DNA of 64,000 bases from Lycium barbarum (taxonomy: Eukaryota > Streptophyta > Magnoliopsida > Solanales > Solanaceae), in assembly GCF_019175385.1 (NCBI RefSeq), contig NC_083340.1:23448336-23512335 (forward strand), in the 5' to 3' direction. Shown here in pieces: positions 48,960-60,855 of this stretch; the stretch's first letter is position 1, and each line of letters begins with the position of its first letter. The notes below the pieces were generated by a model. It saw nothing but the letters and a program-made list of their open reading frames with translations. It ran no database searches and was not told where the DNA came from. Both the position numbers and the translations under genes were made by a program.

Positions 48960-51900
48960 TATAAGAAGAAGAAAAATATAGATATAAGAAGAAAGAAAAA
49001 TATAGAATAGAAAAATAGACATATATTTTTAGTAATGTGGCCAAGTAATATGGGACGAAGGGAGTACTTCATTTTTATTAATTCTTAAAGAACGTGAAAA
49101 GTCAAGTATAGTAATGTAGCCAAGTAATATGGGACGAAGAGAGTACTTCATTTATTAATTCTTAAAGAATGTAAAAAATCAAGTAATGTGGCCAAGAAAT
49201 ATGGGACAGAGGGAGTACTTCATTTATTAATTCTTAAATAACGTGAAAAGTCAAAAGTGAATAAGTAAACGTGCACGGAGGAAATAAATATGTGTCGGAT
49301 AATTAAAATTGAAGTGCATACATGTATACATGAGAAGAAAATAAATATTCAGCAAGAACGTGAAAAGTCAAAAGTGAACAAGTAAAAGTGCACGGAGGAA
49401 ATAAATATGTGTCGCAGAATTAAAATTGAAGTGCACACATGTATACATGAGAAGAGAATAAATATTCAGTACTATGACATATTTCCACGTGGGATTTATT
49501 AATTCTTAAAGAACGTGAAAAGTCAAAAGTGAACAAGTAAAAGTGCACAGAGGAAATAAATTTGTGTAGGAGAATTAAAATTGAACTGCATATGTCTATA
49601 CATGAGAAGAGAATAAATATTCAGCAAGAACGTGAAAAGTCAGAAGTGAACAAGTAAAAATGCAAGGAGGAAATAAATATGTTGGAGAATTAAAATACGC
49701 ATATACATGAGAAGGGAATAAATATTAAGTAATATGACATATGTCCACGTGAGATTAAAAAAAAAAGTTGGATAAGCATACAAGTTATATAGCTTATGGT
49801 ACAAATATTCATTGCATGTACAATTTATAAAGCTAATGGTACAAGTTGGAGCAATTGTGTTCGTCCATCTTTCATGCTTATATTTATATATAATAGAAAT
49901 GTGAAGAGAGGACTAACACAGCAATACAAATTTGTACCATAAGTTATATAAATTGTACATTTCTTTTTTTTTTATCCCACATGGACATATATCATAATAA
50001 TAAATGTTTATCTCTTCTCATGTATACATGTATGCACTCCACATTACTTGTTCATTTATAAAATCAAGATAAAATTAATTAAATTTTTAATATATATATA
50101 AGTGTGAAGAGAGGACTAAGACAGCAATACAAATTTGTACCACAGGCTATATAAATTGTACATTTTAACCAACTACTTTTTTATCCCACGTGGACATATG
50201 ACATAGTACTGAATATTTATCTCTTCTCATGTATACACATATGTACTTCAAATTTAATTCTCCGACATATTTATTTCCTCCGTGGACTTATACTTGTTGA
50301 CTTTTGACTTTTCAATCTTTAAGAATTAATAAATGAAGTACTTCCTCCGCCCCATATTACTTGGCCACATTACTAAGCTACTTTTTTATCCCACGTGAAT
50401 ATATGTCATAGAACTGAATATTTATTCTCTCCTCATGCATACACGTATGCACTTCAATTTTAATTCTCCGACACATATTTATCTCCTCCGTGCACTTTTA
50501 CTTGTTCATAAATGAAGTACTCAACATTACTAAAACTATATGTCCAAATTACTTGTTCATTTATAAAACCAAGATAAAATTAATTAAATTTTTCCTTTCT
50601 TATCCTCTCCGCCCCATATTTCTTGGGCGCATTACTAAAAATATATGTCCAAATTACTTGTTCATTTACAACACCAAGATAAAATTAATTAAATCTTTCC
50701 CATCTTACCCTTAGTAATAAATGTTCTTGAAAATAGTCAATTTTGATTAGAATGTATTTATTGGAGAGAGATAGGGGTAAGATAGTAAAATACATCTTTT
50801 ATTTATGATTTCTTAAGGGGCGTGTAAAATGGAGAGTGACAAGTAATATGGGACGGAGGGAGTATATATTTTATCATAATATTCATATTTATTAGTGTAA
50901 GTCTCAATAGCCTTCGAAAATGATTTGAAAATGAGTAATTAATGTGAAAGGTAAAATTAATAACAAGAACAAAAATTTCTTTCTCTTGATATGTTAACGT
51001 GCACAAGTAAAAGTAAACGGAGAGGGTGACTTTTATCCCCGTTTTTCTTCTTTGTCAATACTTTAAACGTGAAGAGAGGACGAATAATAGCAATGCAAAT
51101 TTGTACCAAAAGTTATATAAATTATACACTTTAACCAACTACTTTTTTATCCCACTTGGACATATGTCATAGTACTGAGTATTTATTCTCTTCTCATGTA
51201 TACACATATGCACTTCAATTTTAATTCTCCTACACATAACTTGTCCACTTTTGACTTTCACGTTCTTTAAGAATTAATAAATGAAGTATATATTTTATCA
51301 TAATATCCATATTTATTGGTGTATGTATAGTCTCAATAGCCTCGGAAAATGATTTGAAAATGAGTAATTAAATGTGAAGGGTAAAATAAGAAGAAGAAAA
51401 AATTCTTTTTCTTGATATGTTAATGTGGACAATTAAAAGTGAAGGGTGGGAGTGACTTTTATCCCCGTTTTTCTTCGTTGTCAATACTTTACTTATTTTA
51501 CTCTCCGCAGTCTCAGATTATTGTTTCTTTACATTTATAAAATGTATTACTTTATATTTTTATTTCGGAATTAAAATTTGGTGATTTACAATATAACATA
51601 TATCTTTCTAATTTTGATTTCTTGGTAACAATTTTTTTTATCTATAATTGTTTATATAAAAAATTATAATAAATTTTATAATTAATTTAATAAAAATATT
51701 TTATTAGTTTTGCTTTCAATATACAACAATGGTTCTTATGTTTGGATCTGAATAGTTAGTTAATTGAAATGGATATCAACCTGTCAGCATACATATAAGA
51801 TATTAAAGAATTTTTTTTTAAAAAAATCTAGAATCAAAATATTAATTTTCCCTCATATTCTTACTAATTTACTTTTTCACATTGATGAACAACTTTCATT

Positions 51901-52176
51901 ATCATGATAATGAGAAAAAAAGTCCGACTCTTTCCATCTCAAAGACTTAATTCCATCCCAAAGACTTAATTCCATCATATGTTTTTAATTTTTAAACTCC
52001 ATTTTTTAATTATAACTAAAGTGATGGTACATAAAATACATTTTGTGTATGTTGCTATATATAATAATAATTAGAATGTTTTTAAAAGTTATTTTCAAAA
52101 TACAAACCTTAAAGACTGACTAATTAAAGCGAATAGACATGTTCGGCTCGTGCATCGCACGGGCATGTATTGCTAG
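48960..52176. repeat. Helitron-like repeat copies, inverted then direct (copy B)
   Basis: 48960-49860 has the same units as 41000-41650 in reverse orientation. From about 49890 units run in the plus direction, and 50381-52176 is the paralogue of copy A without the solo LTR. The adjacency creates a large imperfect inverted repeat centred near 49870. No genes are seen. Confidence 0.65.
52146..52176 (+). mobile_element. Helitron 3' terminus (plus strand)
   Basis: Hairpin with arms GCTCGTGC and GCACGGGC (52146-52164), then eight bases and CTAG at 52173-52176 followed by T. This is a textbook Helitron tail and closes copy B. Confidence 0.7.
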
Positions 52177-52259
52177 TATTATTATAAAAGGCTTGTTTTA
52201 ACGTTTCTTTATATTGTTTATTGAGGATTAAATAATCGGCAGTATCTAGGTATTACTAC

Positions 52260-53001
52260 CAGTGGCGTACGCAGGATTTTTCGTCAGCGGTGTCACATTT
52301 TAAAATGAGAAACAATAAATAAAACAATATAGCACCTTATTAAATAAAGACAAAATATAAATAAAACACAATTCACATACATTATTAAAACTTTCTAAAA
52401 AAATACTACTCCCTCTGTCCCAATTTATGTGATACAATTCGGATTTCGAGAGTCAAACAAGAAAATTTTTGACCGCGAGTTATTCGTACGCCCTTAAATA
52501 TTTTAAATTGTTAATTATTGTAACCTATAGTACTTTTTATGTAGTTCCTAAATATGAAAAAAATATAAAAAGAACCGCACAACAACTAATTAGGGAAGCA
52601 ACGAGTTATGTCACAATAACATGCAAGTATGACTTTGGAGCAATTGGTTCCCATTTTGTTAAGGGCGCAAGTATGACTTTGGAGCAACTGGTTCCCATTT
52701 TGTTAAGGGCTTATGACCAAGAGGTTACGGGTTTGAATCTGAACATATGTCATTTTGTAGAAGAGGAGCAAAACTCTGATAAAATGAAATGATGTTGCGC
52801 GGATTCAAACCCACGACCTATCCAGAGAATTGAAGCGCCTAACCAATTGAGCTACAAGGTCATTTGTGTCAAGGGATGTCACGTTACGAAATATATACTC
52901 TATGTTACTTCTGCCATTTAGTTTTATATACATATTTAGTAAAAATTTCCGACGAAGCAATGTCACGTGACACCCCTCGGCACAAGGTATATCCGCCCCT
53001 G
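52260..53001. mobile_element. Non-autonomous hAT element with 8-bp TSD
   Basis: Left end CAGTGGCG, right end CGCCCCTG (imperfect inverted repeat with 'ggtgtcac' further in), flanked by a perfect 8-bp duplication ATTACTAC (52252-52259 and 53002-53009), diagnostic of hAT transposition. No transposase is present. Inside are a Stowaway-type end (about 52405), a diverged SINE-like segment with B-box 'ggttacgggtttgaatct' and an internal 44-bp duplication (52625-52710), and on the minus strand a tRNA-like head with A-box and B-box (52860-52798). Confidence 0.85.
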
Positions 53002-53009
53002 ATTACTAC

Positions 53010-53785
53010 TATATATTTGTAAGATTAGATAACATTGTTTTCATATTTATTTTAGCTTTATTCATGGATTGAACCTTTTATTTACGTAATTTTCTCTATT
53101 CATCTACGTTAACCTTTTCTATTCACAATACATAAATCATCATCCATAATTTTTTTGAAATTTTCATTTTTGTGTAGAGGTAATTCTTCACTTCACAACA
53201 AATGAATGCTTAAAAGGCCGATATCACATGCCATGTAGACTCAATTTATGAGTCCTAATCACCTTTTATTGGAAGGGTCATCAATTATTTCTCAACAAAT
53301 GAATTCTTGAATATATGACGATATGAAGAGGATGATAAATGCCATTCTCTATGATTTCCATTTAGGGAATTCTTTTTTTATAGAAAAGAAAATATTTAAA
53401 AAATGGCATTACATAGGTGGTACAGTTTCCATAAAACATCAATATCTAATATAGTGGCATTACATAGGTTGACCCTTTTATAATATTTTGATGGGATGTG
53501 TGCCTAAAACATTAATTGAAGAAACAAAAAATATGTGGCTCATTACAACTTTTTCCTGGCCTAATTTAATTATTATTTACTTGTTTACTATGTATATAAA
53601 GACTTCTTTGACAAATTGAAAATATTGGTTCTTCAATTAAATATTTCCAGTAATGTACACATTTGTACTTTTCAAGCACCTCAAATCTGCTGCCACCGTT
53701 TTGTATCACACCTTTGATAAAATATGAATAAATAATTTTTTGAGAAAAGAAAAAAAGAGCAAGCGGTTTACTAAGTCCATTTGCT
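53010..53785. other. Probable upstream region of the pectin acetylesterase gene
   Basis: No coding frame. Its end precedes a strong TATA box. Stretches at 53400-53480 resemble 5960-6050 ('ggcattacataggt', 'atcaatatctaatat'), probably an old shared repeat. Confidence 0.4.
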
Positions 53786-53794
53786 TATAAATAG
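53786..53794 (+). promoter_or_regulatory. TATA box, probable pectin acetylesterase promoter
   Basis: TATAAATAG followed by a pyrimidine-rich leader (53820-53885). Its match to the promoter at 30617, where exon-1-like sequence follows closely, argues that this is the promoter of the gene starting at 56446. A solo LTR now lies between it and the coding region. Confidence 0.55.
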
Positions 53795-53898
53795 AGCTGA
53801 AGTAAAACTAGCTCACTCATCTCTACTTATTAAGCATTGTTTGCTTTCTCCTTCTAAAACCTCCTGTCTTTCGATTTAATTAAGATGAACAACGTAAC

Positions 53899-55932
53899 TA
53901 TCACGCTCCGAATCATGGTCTGAGCGAAACACGGCACTCGGTGTCATACTGCAAGTGACCGAGCGAACCACATGGCTTATTGAATCATCATGAGGCATAC
54001 ATGAGCGAAAATATAGCATGAACGTGATGAGCTTTTATAAAACATGAGATGTCATAATAATTTAATGAAATACTTGTTTAAATCATAAATGCGGAAATAA
54101 CATGAGTTGAGCCAAAGATGGCTAAACACCTTGCATCTCTAACATAACTAAACTGACTAGTCTATGAAACCTCTAATCATGAGTCCTGACTGGAAGACGT
54201 ACTTGCTGGGATAAGGCCCCCAGCATACCTTTAAATGCATAACTAATAAAATAAAGATCACTGACTAAAACCCCGAATAAGATGGAGCTCACCAATAAGC
54301 TGATACGAGCGAATCCTACTGAGCAGATGTGGCGTCCTGTAAATCCGTACCTGCATCGTGAAATGCAGGCCCCCGGGCAATAAAATGGGACGTCAGCACA
54401 TTGAATGTACTGGTATGTAAAGCAACTGAATGAAATAACATGGGACATGGAAATAACATAACAGAGACTGAACTGAAACATGATCATGAACATGAGTACA
54501 TATACATATATAATATGCATAAAGTATCGTGAGTAGGGAGAGCAGTAAATATAACCGACAACATGGTCTGGTACTTGCGTCCTACCAGCAGAACACTCAT
54601 ACCTTGCCAGGGACATGAGATTTAATGATATTATGAAAGGATCCAGTCATTATGAGAGATCGTCCTAAGCATGGGTGGAGCAATCCTCATCCTACGGTGG
54701 CTACGTAGTTTCAGGCTGTTTGAAGCCTTCTCGGTAATTAATGCAATTTCCAAAAACATGAACATGTAAAAATAAGTGGCATTTGCTGCCCATGGTTTCA
54801 TGAATCATAACTTGATTGTACGTGGATATCATGAATTATAACTAGCTTACATGAACTTGTAAAACAAAGTATTTTCTTGAAAAATATCATAGCATATCAT
54901 AACTTGCATGTAAGAACCCATTGAATGAGATATACGGGTTTTCATGGATTATAGACTGATTCTCAATAATCATATTGAGTTATTAAGAATACAATGATAG
55001 AATAATAGCAATTCATACATAATATAGTCATGGACATGGACCTAGGGTTGTTATGAGCATGGTATAGAAACCCTAATTTTCGTAAAGATTCATACTTTAT
55101 GGATTAAGAGGCCTGGGGAAGAACAATGATGTTCCCACACGTAGATAGTAACTCCACATACCTGGTAATGCTCTAAAACTTGAATTAAAGACTTGAACTT
55201 TGAAGAAGATTTTCAAAATCTTGAATCTTGAACCTTGAGATGGGTTTTCACCCTAGGTTAGGAATGATGATTTCTTGTTTAGATTACAAGGATATATATT
55301 AGAATTGACTTGGAATGATTAGAATAGGCTTACCTTGGTGTTCTTGATGATGGGAGAGAATAGAAGGTCGTTCTAGGGCTTGGGTGTGAAGAATGAAGTG
55401 AAAAAGCCTTAAAACGAAGTTTTAAAATTGCTGTCGGACCTGGTTTACGCCCCATTTTACGGCCTGTAAAAGTTTTACGGTCCTTAGATCCCACCGTAAA
55501 TCAATTACAGTGATTTCGGCTTTCTGGACTAGTTTTACGGCCCAAATATACGGCCCGTATAAATTTTACGGCCCGTAGATTCCACCGTAAATCGGGCATA
55601 GCACTGTTTTAGTAAAACGGGCATAACTTTTTGTACAGATGTCTGTTTGACCTCCATAATATACCGTTGGAAAGGTATTTCAAAGATCTACAACTTTGAA
55701 GGAAATTTTCCTAAATTCCTTACAGATTTTTCCGTATACTCATTTTAAGTGAGACATAGTGCAAACTCACTCGAAAACACGCTCCGTAAGGTAGCTTCCG
55801 ACTTTTCTTTGCTCAAGGACTCTTCTCATGTCTTGATTGGGTTTCAAATGCCATTTCTACACTACTCAAATTGGGTTCGTTATACCCTCGTCTTACAAGT
55901 CAAATCTTAGCCCGAATGCACGAGGTGTTACA
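53899..55932 (-). mobile_element. Solo LTR in the pectin acetylesterase leader
   Basis: Flanked by the TSD GTAAC (53894-53898 and 55933-55937). On the minus strand it starts TGTAACACCTCG and ends CGTGATA, so the terminal CA has mutated to TA. Length 2034 bp. Sequence style ('cacggcactcggtgtc', 'accgagcgaaccacatggc') is that of Solanaceae chromovirus LTRs. The 147-codon frame at 54173-54616 is not a gene. Confidence 0.85.
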
Positions 55933-55937
55933 GTAAC

Positions 55938-56445
55938 ATTCTTGTTGATAACAACATGTATGTATTCTTTCATAATCCATGTTGGTTTCGTTTATATATA
56001 GTTGTTTCTCTTTCTCCTTGCAAATGTTGATTTAACAGCACCAACTTTTTGATAAGCAATATTGGTCATTATTTAATTTTGGTCATTTTGAAGATTCTTG
56101 CTTCCCCCCTGTTTCTGGTTAATTTTCTTGCTAGAGGTGTTCTCCATTTGTGTTGTATTTTTATTTATCACAATCGTTTGCAGCTGTTCTCTAAACTTTT
56201 GAAGAGAAACCCAGCCCCAATAGTATTTATAGTCTTCTTTCTTGAAAAAAAAAAAGCACGAACCAAAAGTTGCTTACTTGAAAATTTTGCTGATAACATG
56301 TACAGTGCACTAATATTCATTCCTCATGTCTTTGTTTCTGTTTCTTTTGATTTCATTTATTAGTCAGTAATTGTTTCTCTTCTTGTTTTAACTAGAACTT
56401 GGGAATGCTTTGCGTAAAATTTACTGTTCTTTTTGTTTTTGTAGG
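55938..56445 (+). other. 5' untranslated region / leader intron of the PAE gene
   Basis: Between the solo LTR and the start codon. It ends 'ttttgtttttgtag' directly before GATGG, a good 3' splice site, so a leader intron is likely. The donor may lie before the LTR or near 55960. Frames here (56049-56363) are not supported as coding. Confidence 0.5.
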
Positions 56446-59251
56446 ATGGCAACATTTATGTTGGCTTTGCTAGCATGTCTAGCAGTATTGTGCACCACTG
56501 TTCTCGGCGCCAGAATTGTCAATATCACAATACTAGAAAGCGCAACTGACCAAGGCGCAGGTATAATTGACATACTGCTTAATGTACTTGATTGTACAAT
56601 GCTTACTTTCTTAAGTACAAGAAAAGAGAACTCTTTTATTATTTGTTTAACTATTTTTAACAGTGTGCCTCGATGGGAGCCCGCCCGCTTATTATCTTGA
56701 CAGGGGATTTGATACCGGAATTTCCAACTGGATTATCTTCCTTCAAGTTAGTCTTTTCTTCTTGTTCTTCTTTCTTGTATTTACTTTTCATCTTCATCAT
56801 CATATATACAAGTCACCAAAACGTACATTCCATATTCTTAGGGCGGTGGGTGGTGTGACAGTATCCCCGATTGCCAAGGACGTGCAACTATGGACACAGG
56901 TTCTTCCAAGCATATGACGAAACAAACTCAATTTGCCGGGATACTTCATAACACTCCCCAAGAAAATCCAGGTGAACCTCATAGTTCAGTTCTTTTTTCT
57001 TGTGTATGCATAGATTTTTAACCACTTCTTCTAACTGCAAACAGTATTGGAATTGGTAGATTTTTACAACTGGAACAGGGTGTGGGTGAATTATTGTGAT
57101 GGATCATCTTTTACTGGCGATGTCGAACAAGTTGATCCAGTAATATTCTTCTTTTATCCACTTCTTCTAAATATCACTGTAACATGTGTCTCTGATTGAA
57201 AATGCCAAATCTATATTAGGAGAACAACCTTTTCTTCAGAGGAGCAAGAATATTTAAAGCTGTTCTGGAAGATTTACGGAGCAAAGGAATGCAATATGCT
57301 AAAAATGTAAGATCCTATCGAATAAATTATTTACAAGTCACAGGCTATATTTTTTATACTTTTCAAAAAACGCAATGTTAGGCAATCTTGAGTGGAACTT
57401 CCGCCGGAGGATTGGCTACAATTTTGAACTGCGACAAGTTCAAATCCCTCCTTCCAAATGATGCCATAGTAAAGTGCGTAGCAAACGCAGGCTTCTTCAT
57501 CAACGTGTGAGATCTTCTTCCGTCGTCTTATACAGTATTGATTTTTGTGTGTCTGCCATTTTGGAACTGATCAAGCGTTTCATGATTTATTTATACAGCA
57601 AGACAATCTCTGGTACTTCTAATATTCAAACGACGTATCATAGAGTTGTTACTTTACATGTGAGTACCGTCATCTTTTTTGTTTTATTTTATTAACTATT
57701 AATAAGCTATATATCCAAAGTTAGATTCTTCTGCTTATCTGCTTTACTATAATAGTAGTCTTACCTCTCGTTCAGGGATCGGCTAAGAATTTGCCTCCAT
57801 CTTGCACGTCTACAATGGAACCAAGTCTGGTATGTAAGAGTTTAATTAAGTCTTTTTGAAACAAAAACCTTTTCCTTGTGTTATTCATATTTCCCCCTTA
57901 ATTATAACACTAGCTTTTCATAATGATGGTGCAGTGCTTTTTCCCTCAACATGTTGTTCCATACGTTGAGACTCCACTTTTTATAATCAATTCCGCATAT
58001 GACGCTTGGCAGGTTGATGAGACAAACGCTAATATCTCTCCTTTTAAGAATTTTGTTAGTAGTATTTTCTTTAGTTTCTATAAAATCTTAAAGATTTTTT
58101 TTCCAGATTAGCAACACTTTGGTTCCTGCAAACCTCGATCCTCGACATGTTTGGGAACATTGCAAGGCTCAAATAAGTAGCTGCACGTTTAGTCAGCGTA
58201 TAGTTATTCAAGGTTAGCATTTTTCCATTAGTCCATACATTTCAAATCAGACAAGTATAGATAACGTTTTTCCTCCTCTAATCCTTTTTTATGAAATGTC
58301 AACTGACCCTCAAGGGCATTCTGGATTAAGCTCAAAAAGTGTTTCAGCTACATATTCTTCACAAGAATAACAATCAGGATCAGGGGATGAATAATTTTAG
58401 TCAGCCAGTACATAAATAATTCAGAGTACCAACTGCAGTTGTTTGCTATTGTTCTGTTGTATATAGAAGGCTCGAAAGCTCGGGCCTGGATGCCACCAAA
58501 GTTTGTCACAGCTTACTGTGACTTTGTTGTATATTGTGTTCAGTTTTTGTTAGATTCCAAAGGGAGAGAGTTCTAAAACTCAATTGATTTGGGATTGAGG
58601 CGTAGTTGATTGAGTGATCAAAGGTAGAGTATCAAATAATATTTGCATTTTAACTTGTAAATAGCCTTTAACCTTATGGTAGCGGCAGCATTTCAGTTCC
58701 AAGTGAACAGTTAGACATAGACTTCTGGATAACAGTTCTAGAGGATGTTCACTTAATTGAGTTCTTGAATAATCTGAATTGTCAACAACAATTGGCTTGA
58801 TAATAATATACTGGAATCATTGTCTCGTAAAAAAAGATTGTTTCATTTGTCTCTTTCTTCTTTTAATATAGTTTTCGGAGTGGAGTTCTTGAGGGCATTC
58901 GAGGGACTCAACCCTTGTTATACGAGGGGTTATTTCATCACTTCTTGTCACACTCATGAGCAAATCGTATCGACGAATTATTGGTTTAGTGCTACCTCTC
59001 CAAACATACTTAATAAGGTAATCTTTCTTTTTCTTGTTTTATCCATATAAAGTTTGAATACATGCACATTTTTTGTTTTTGAATTTTGTCATGCGCCTAT
59101 CTTTCTGAATTCTAATTTATGAATTAATAACTTATTCTGTTGTAACATTTTATCTGTGTAGACAATTGCGGAAGCTGTTGGTGATTGGTATTTTGATAGG
59201 GTAGGATTTCATCAACATATAGACCCATATCCTTCTGCTAGAGATTGCTAA
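56446..59251 (+). CDS. PAE: Pectin acetylesterase (CE13), 12 coding exons
   Basis: Exons: 56446-56560, 56664-56746, 56842-56971, 57045-57139, 57220-57306, 57382-57506, 57599-57659, 57776-57829, 57935-58012, 58107-58212, 58872-59017, 59162-59251. All introns are GT-AG and the frame stays open: 1170 nt, 389 residues, the usual length of plant pectin acetylesterases. A hydrophobic signal peptide (about 1-22) sends it to the cell wall, where the family removes acetyl groups from pectin. Family marks: [17 protein letters not shown], nucleophile motif GTSAGG (usually GCSAGG), the acid in NSAYDAWQ, the histidine in SCHTHEQ (usually CYAHCQ), and C-terminal AVGDWYFDR. The Ser-Asp-His triad is kept, although two cysteines next to it are replaced, which may change disulphide pairing. 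The 57506 donor was chosen over 57504 because only it keeps the frame into exon 7. The leader is disturbed by a solo LTR. Confidence 0.93.
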
Positions 59252-60243
59252 CTTCATGAAATTTCATGTTCAGTTGAGCTATGTACAACTGATACAATAT
59301 CCAGTGAATGAAAAAAAAAAGAACTCATGTTTAGATTCCAAATATTGTTGACAATGAGGTGTTTGCCGTATTCTAACTTGTGTTAGATAGTATATCTAAC
59401 CACATTGACAAAGTTTATTTCACCTCTTCTTTTTTAAATCTTTAAAAGGATTAAAAGTAAAGAGGCAGACAAATTAATGAAATGAAGCAATAAAAGGTGG
59501 AATTTATATAAAATTTGCTTACCCGTCCTTCTAATATTCCAAATATAAATAGCATTACTGCCTTAGATTAGATTAAAAAATTTGCTTGGTATTTTCTAAC
59601 TTGTAGAGTTTTACTCAGAGGAATCATTTTAGACATTTGAATTTTCCTGTACTATTCTTATACAATTCAATGGGATTTGAATCATTTACTTATGATAATA
59701 TATTTCGTCTTTTGGTTAAAAATATTTTCAAGCTATTTAATGACTGATGGCAGAGAGAATAAATTATTCTTTTATGCATTTTAGGAGGAGAATAGTATCC
59801 TATGAATGCAGGGCTGAAAAAGCAAATTACTCTTCTAGTCAAAGTAGATAATTCTGAAGAGCTAAGCATATATTGCTTAGATAGATATTAATCTTGATAT
59901 AGTTGTGTGCATAATGCATCTAATCCAATGACAATAGTCGCTCAAAGTAGTTTGTTGGGCAAAGATAGTACTAACGGTTTACAAAATTAATCAAACAATA
60001 TTGTATAGTAAAACAGACAAATGAATCAGATCATAATATTTTATATTAATCATAAATAGATTGAAAGATTTGACACAAAAATATTAAAATAAGCGAAGCA
60101 AGCATGGTATCGCAATCACAAAGAAGGTTAATTTTACGAAGCTAAACCTGAAGAAAAATCTCTGAAGTTGTCTCGTAATATTATTATTGTAGTGACATTA
60201 CAAAGATAAATGTTATATTTATAAGAAATAATGCATATGCAAA
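59252..60243. other. Downstream region, no gene seen
   Basis: Holds the 3' untranslated part of the pectin acetylesterase transcript and AT-rich spacer. No further frames with support. Confidence 0.45.
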
Positions 60244-60552
60244 TTAATTTACTCCTACAATTTGGGGAGCACATTCTGGAAATACTAAAAAGAGTGTTTT
60301 ATCGGGGGCCTCATCATACTCCTCCTTAAGGCCACAATGAAAGTCTATAAGTGATCCCTCCCTACACACTTTTGCTACCCACGGTGTAGGACTATCTTCT
60401 CTTGATGCGACCCAGTAGTCAATACACTCGCAGTAGCAACCTTCTTCTATTGATGGAGGATATGTTTTACAATTCACTAAGGTCATAGATGCTAATATAA
60501 AGGAAAACACGCAAATATGCTCCAATACGATCATCCGGTAATTACAAGCCAT
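60244..60552 (-). CDS. Small secreted cysteine-rich protein, unknown
   Basis: 102 codons from ATG at 60552. A frame-open extension to 60585 would start upstream of an apparent 3' splice site (TTTTTGCAG, exon from 60569), so the inner ATG is preferred. Residues about 6-29 are hydrophobic and end in VNCK, a likely signal peptide. The mature part is about 73 residues with six cysteines in the pattern C-x-C-x-C ... C ... C ... C (GCYCEC, KVC, FHC, PEC). Length, secretion signal and cysteine content fit plant secreted cysteine-rich peptides, but I do not recognise the family. It is transcribed towards the pectin acetylesterase gene. Expression is unproven. Confidence 0.6.
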   Translation of the reverse strand: MACNYRMIVLEHICVFSFILASMTLVNCKTYPPSIEEGCYCECIDYWVASREDSPTPWVAKVCREGSLIDFHCGLKEEYDEAPDKTLFLVFPECAPQIVGVN

Positions 60553-60560
60553 CTTTTCAT

Positions 60561-60680
60561 TCAAATTTCCTGCAAAAATAAACAATTATTCGAGAACTAA
60601 AGAGTTGAATAAGCACAATTTCAAATTTCCTGCAAAAATAAACAATTATTCGATAACTAAGGAGTTGCATAAGCACAATT
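60561..60680 (-). repeat. 60-bp tandem duplication spanning a splice acceptor
   Basis: 60561-60620 and 60621-60680 are direct copies with three or four differences ('cgagaac/cgataac', 'agagttgaat/ggagttgcat'). Each copy contains, on the minus strand, TTTTTGCAG followed by GAAATTTGA. The putative leader-intron acceptor of the small secreted protein gene is therefore duplicated. Confidence 0.85.
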
Positions 60681-60855
60681 TCAAAATTTATATAAGTTAG
60701 AAATATTGTCTTGACATAAAATCCACTCGTCCGTACTATGGATTACCATTTCAATTGATTATTAAATGAATAATATAGGTAGATATGATATTACGCCTAA
60801 AATGAAACCAATGTTTACTTCTTCTCAAATATAAGATCTTTCCGCTCAGGACTAG

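Noticed and set aside
52798..52860. Functional tRNA gene on the minus strand
   Set aside because: A-box and B-box are present, but the 3' part does not pair with the 5' acceptor arm and it lies inside a hAT element; it reads as a SINE head or tRNA relic.
54173..54616. 147-codon minus-strand frame
   Set aside because: It lies wholly inside a solo LTR and has no known domain.
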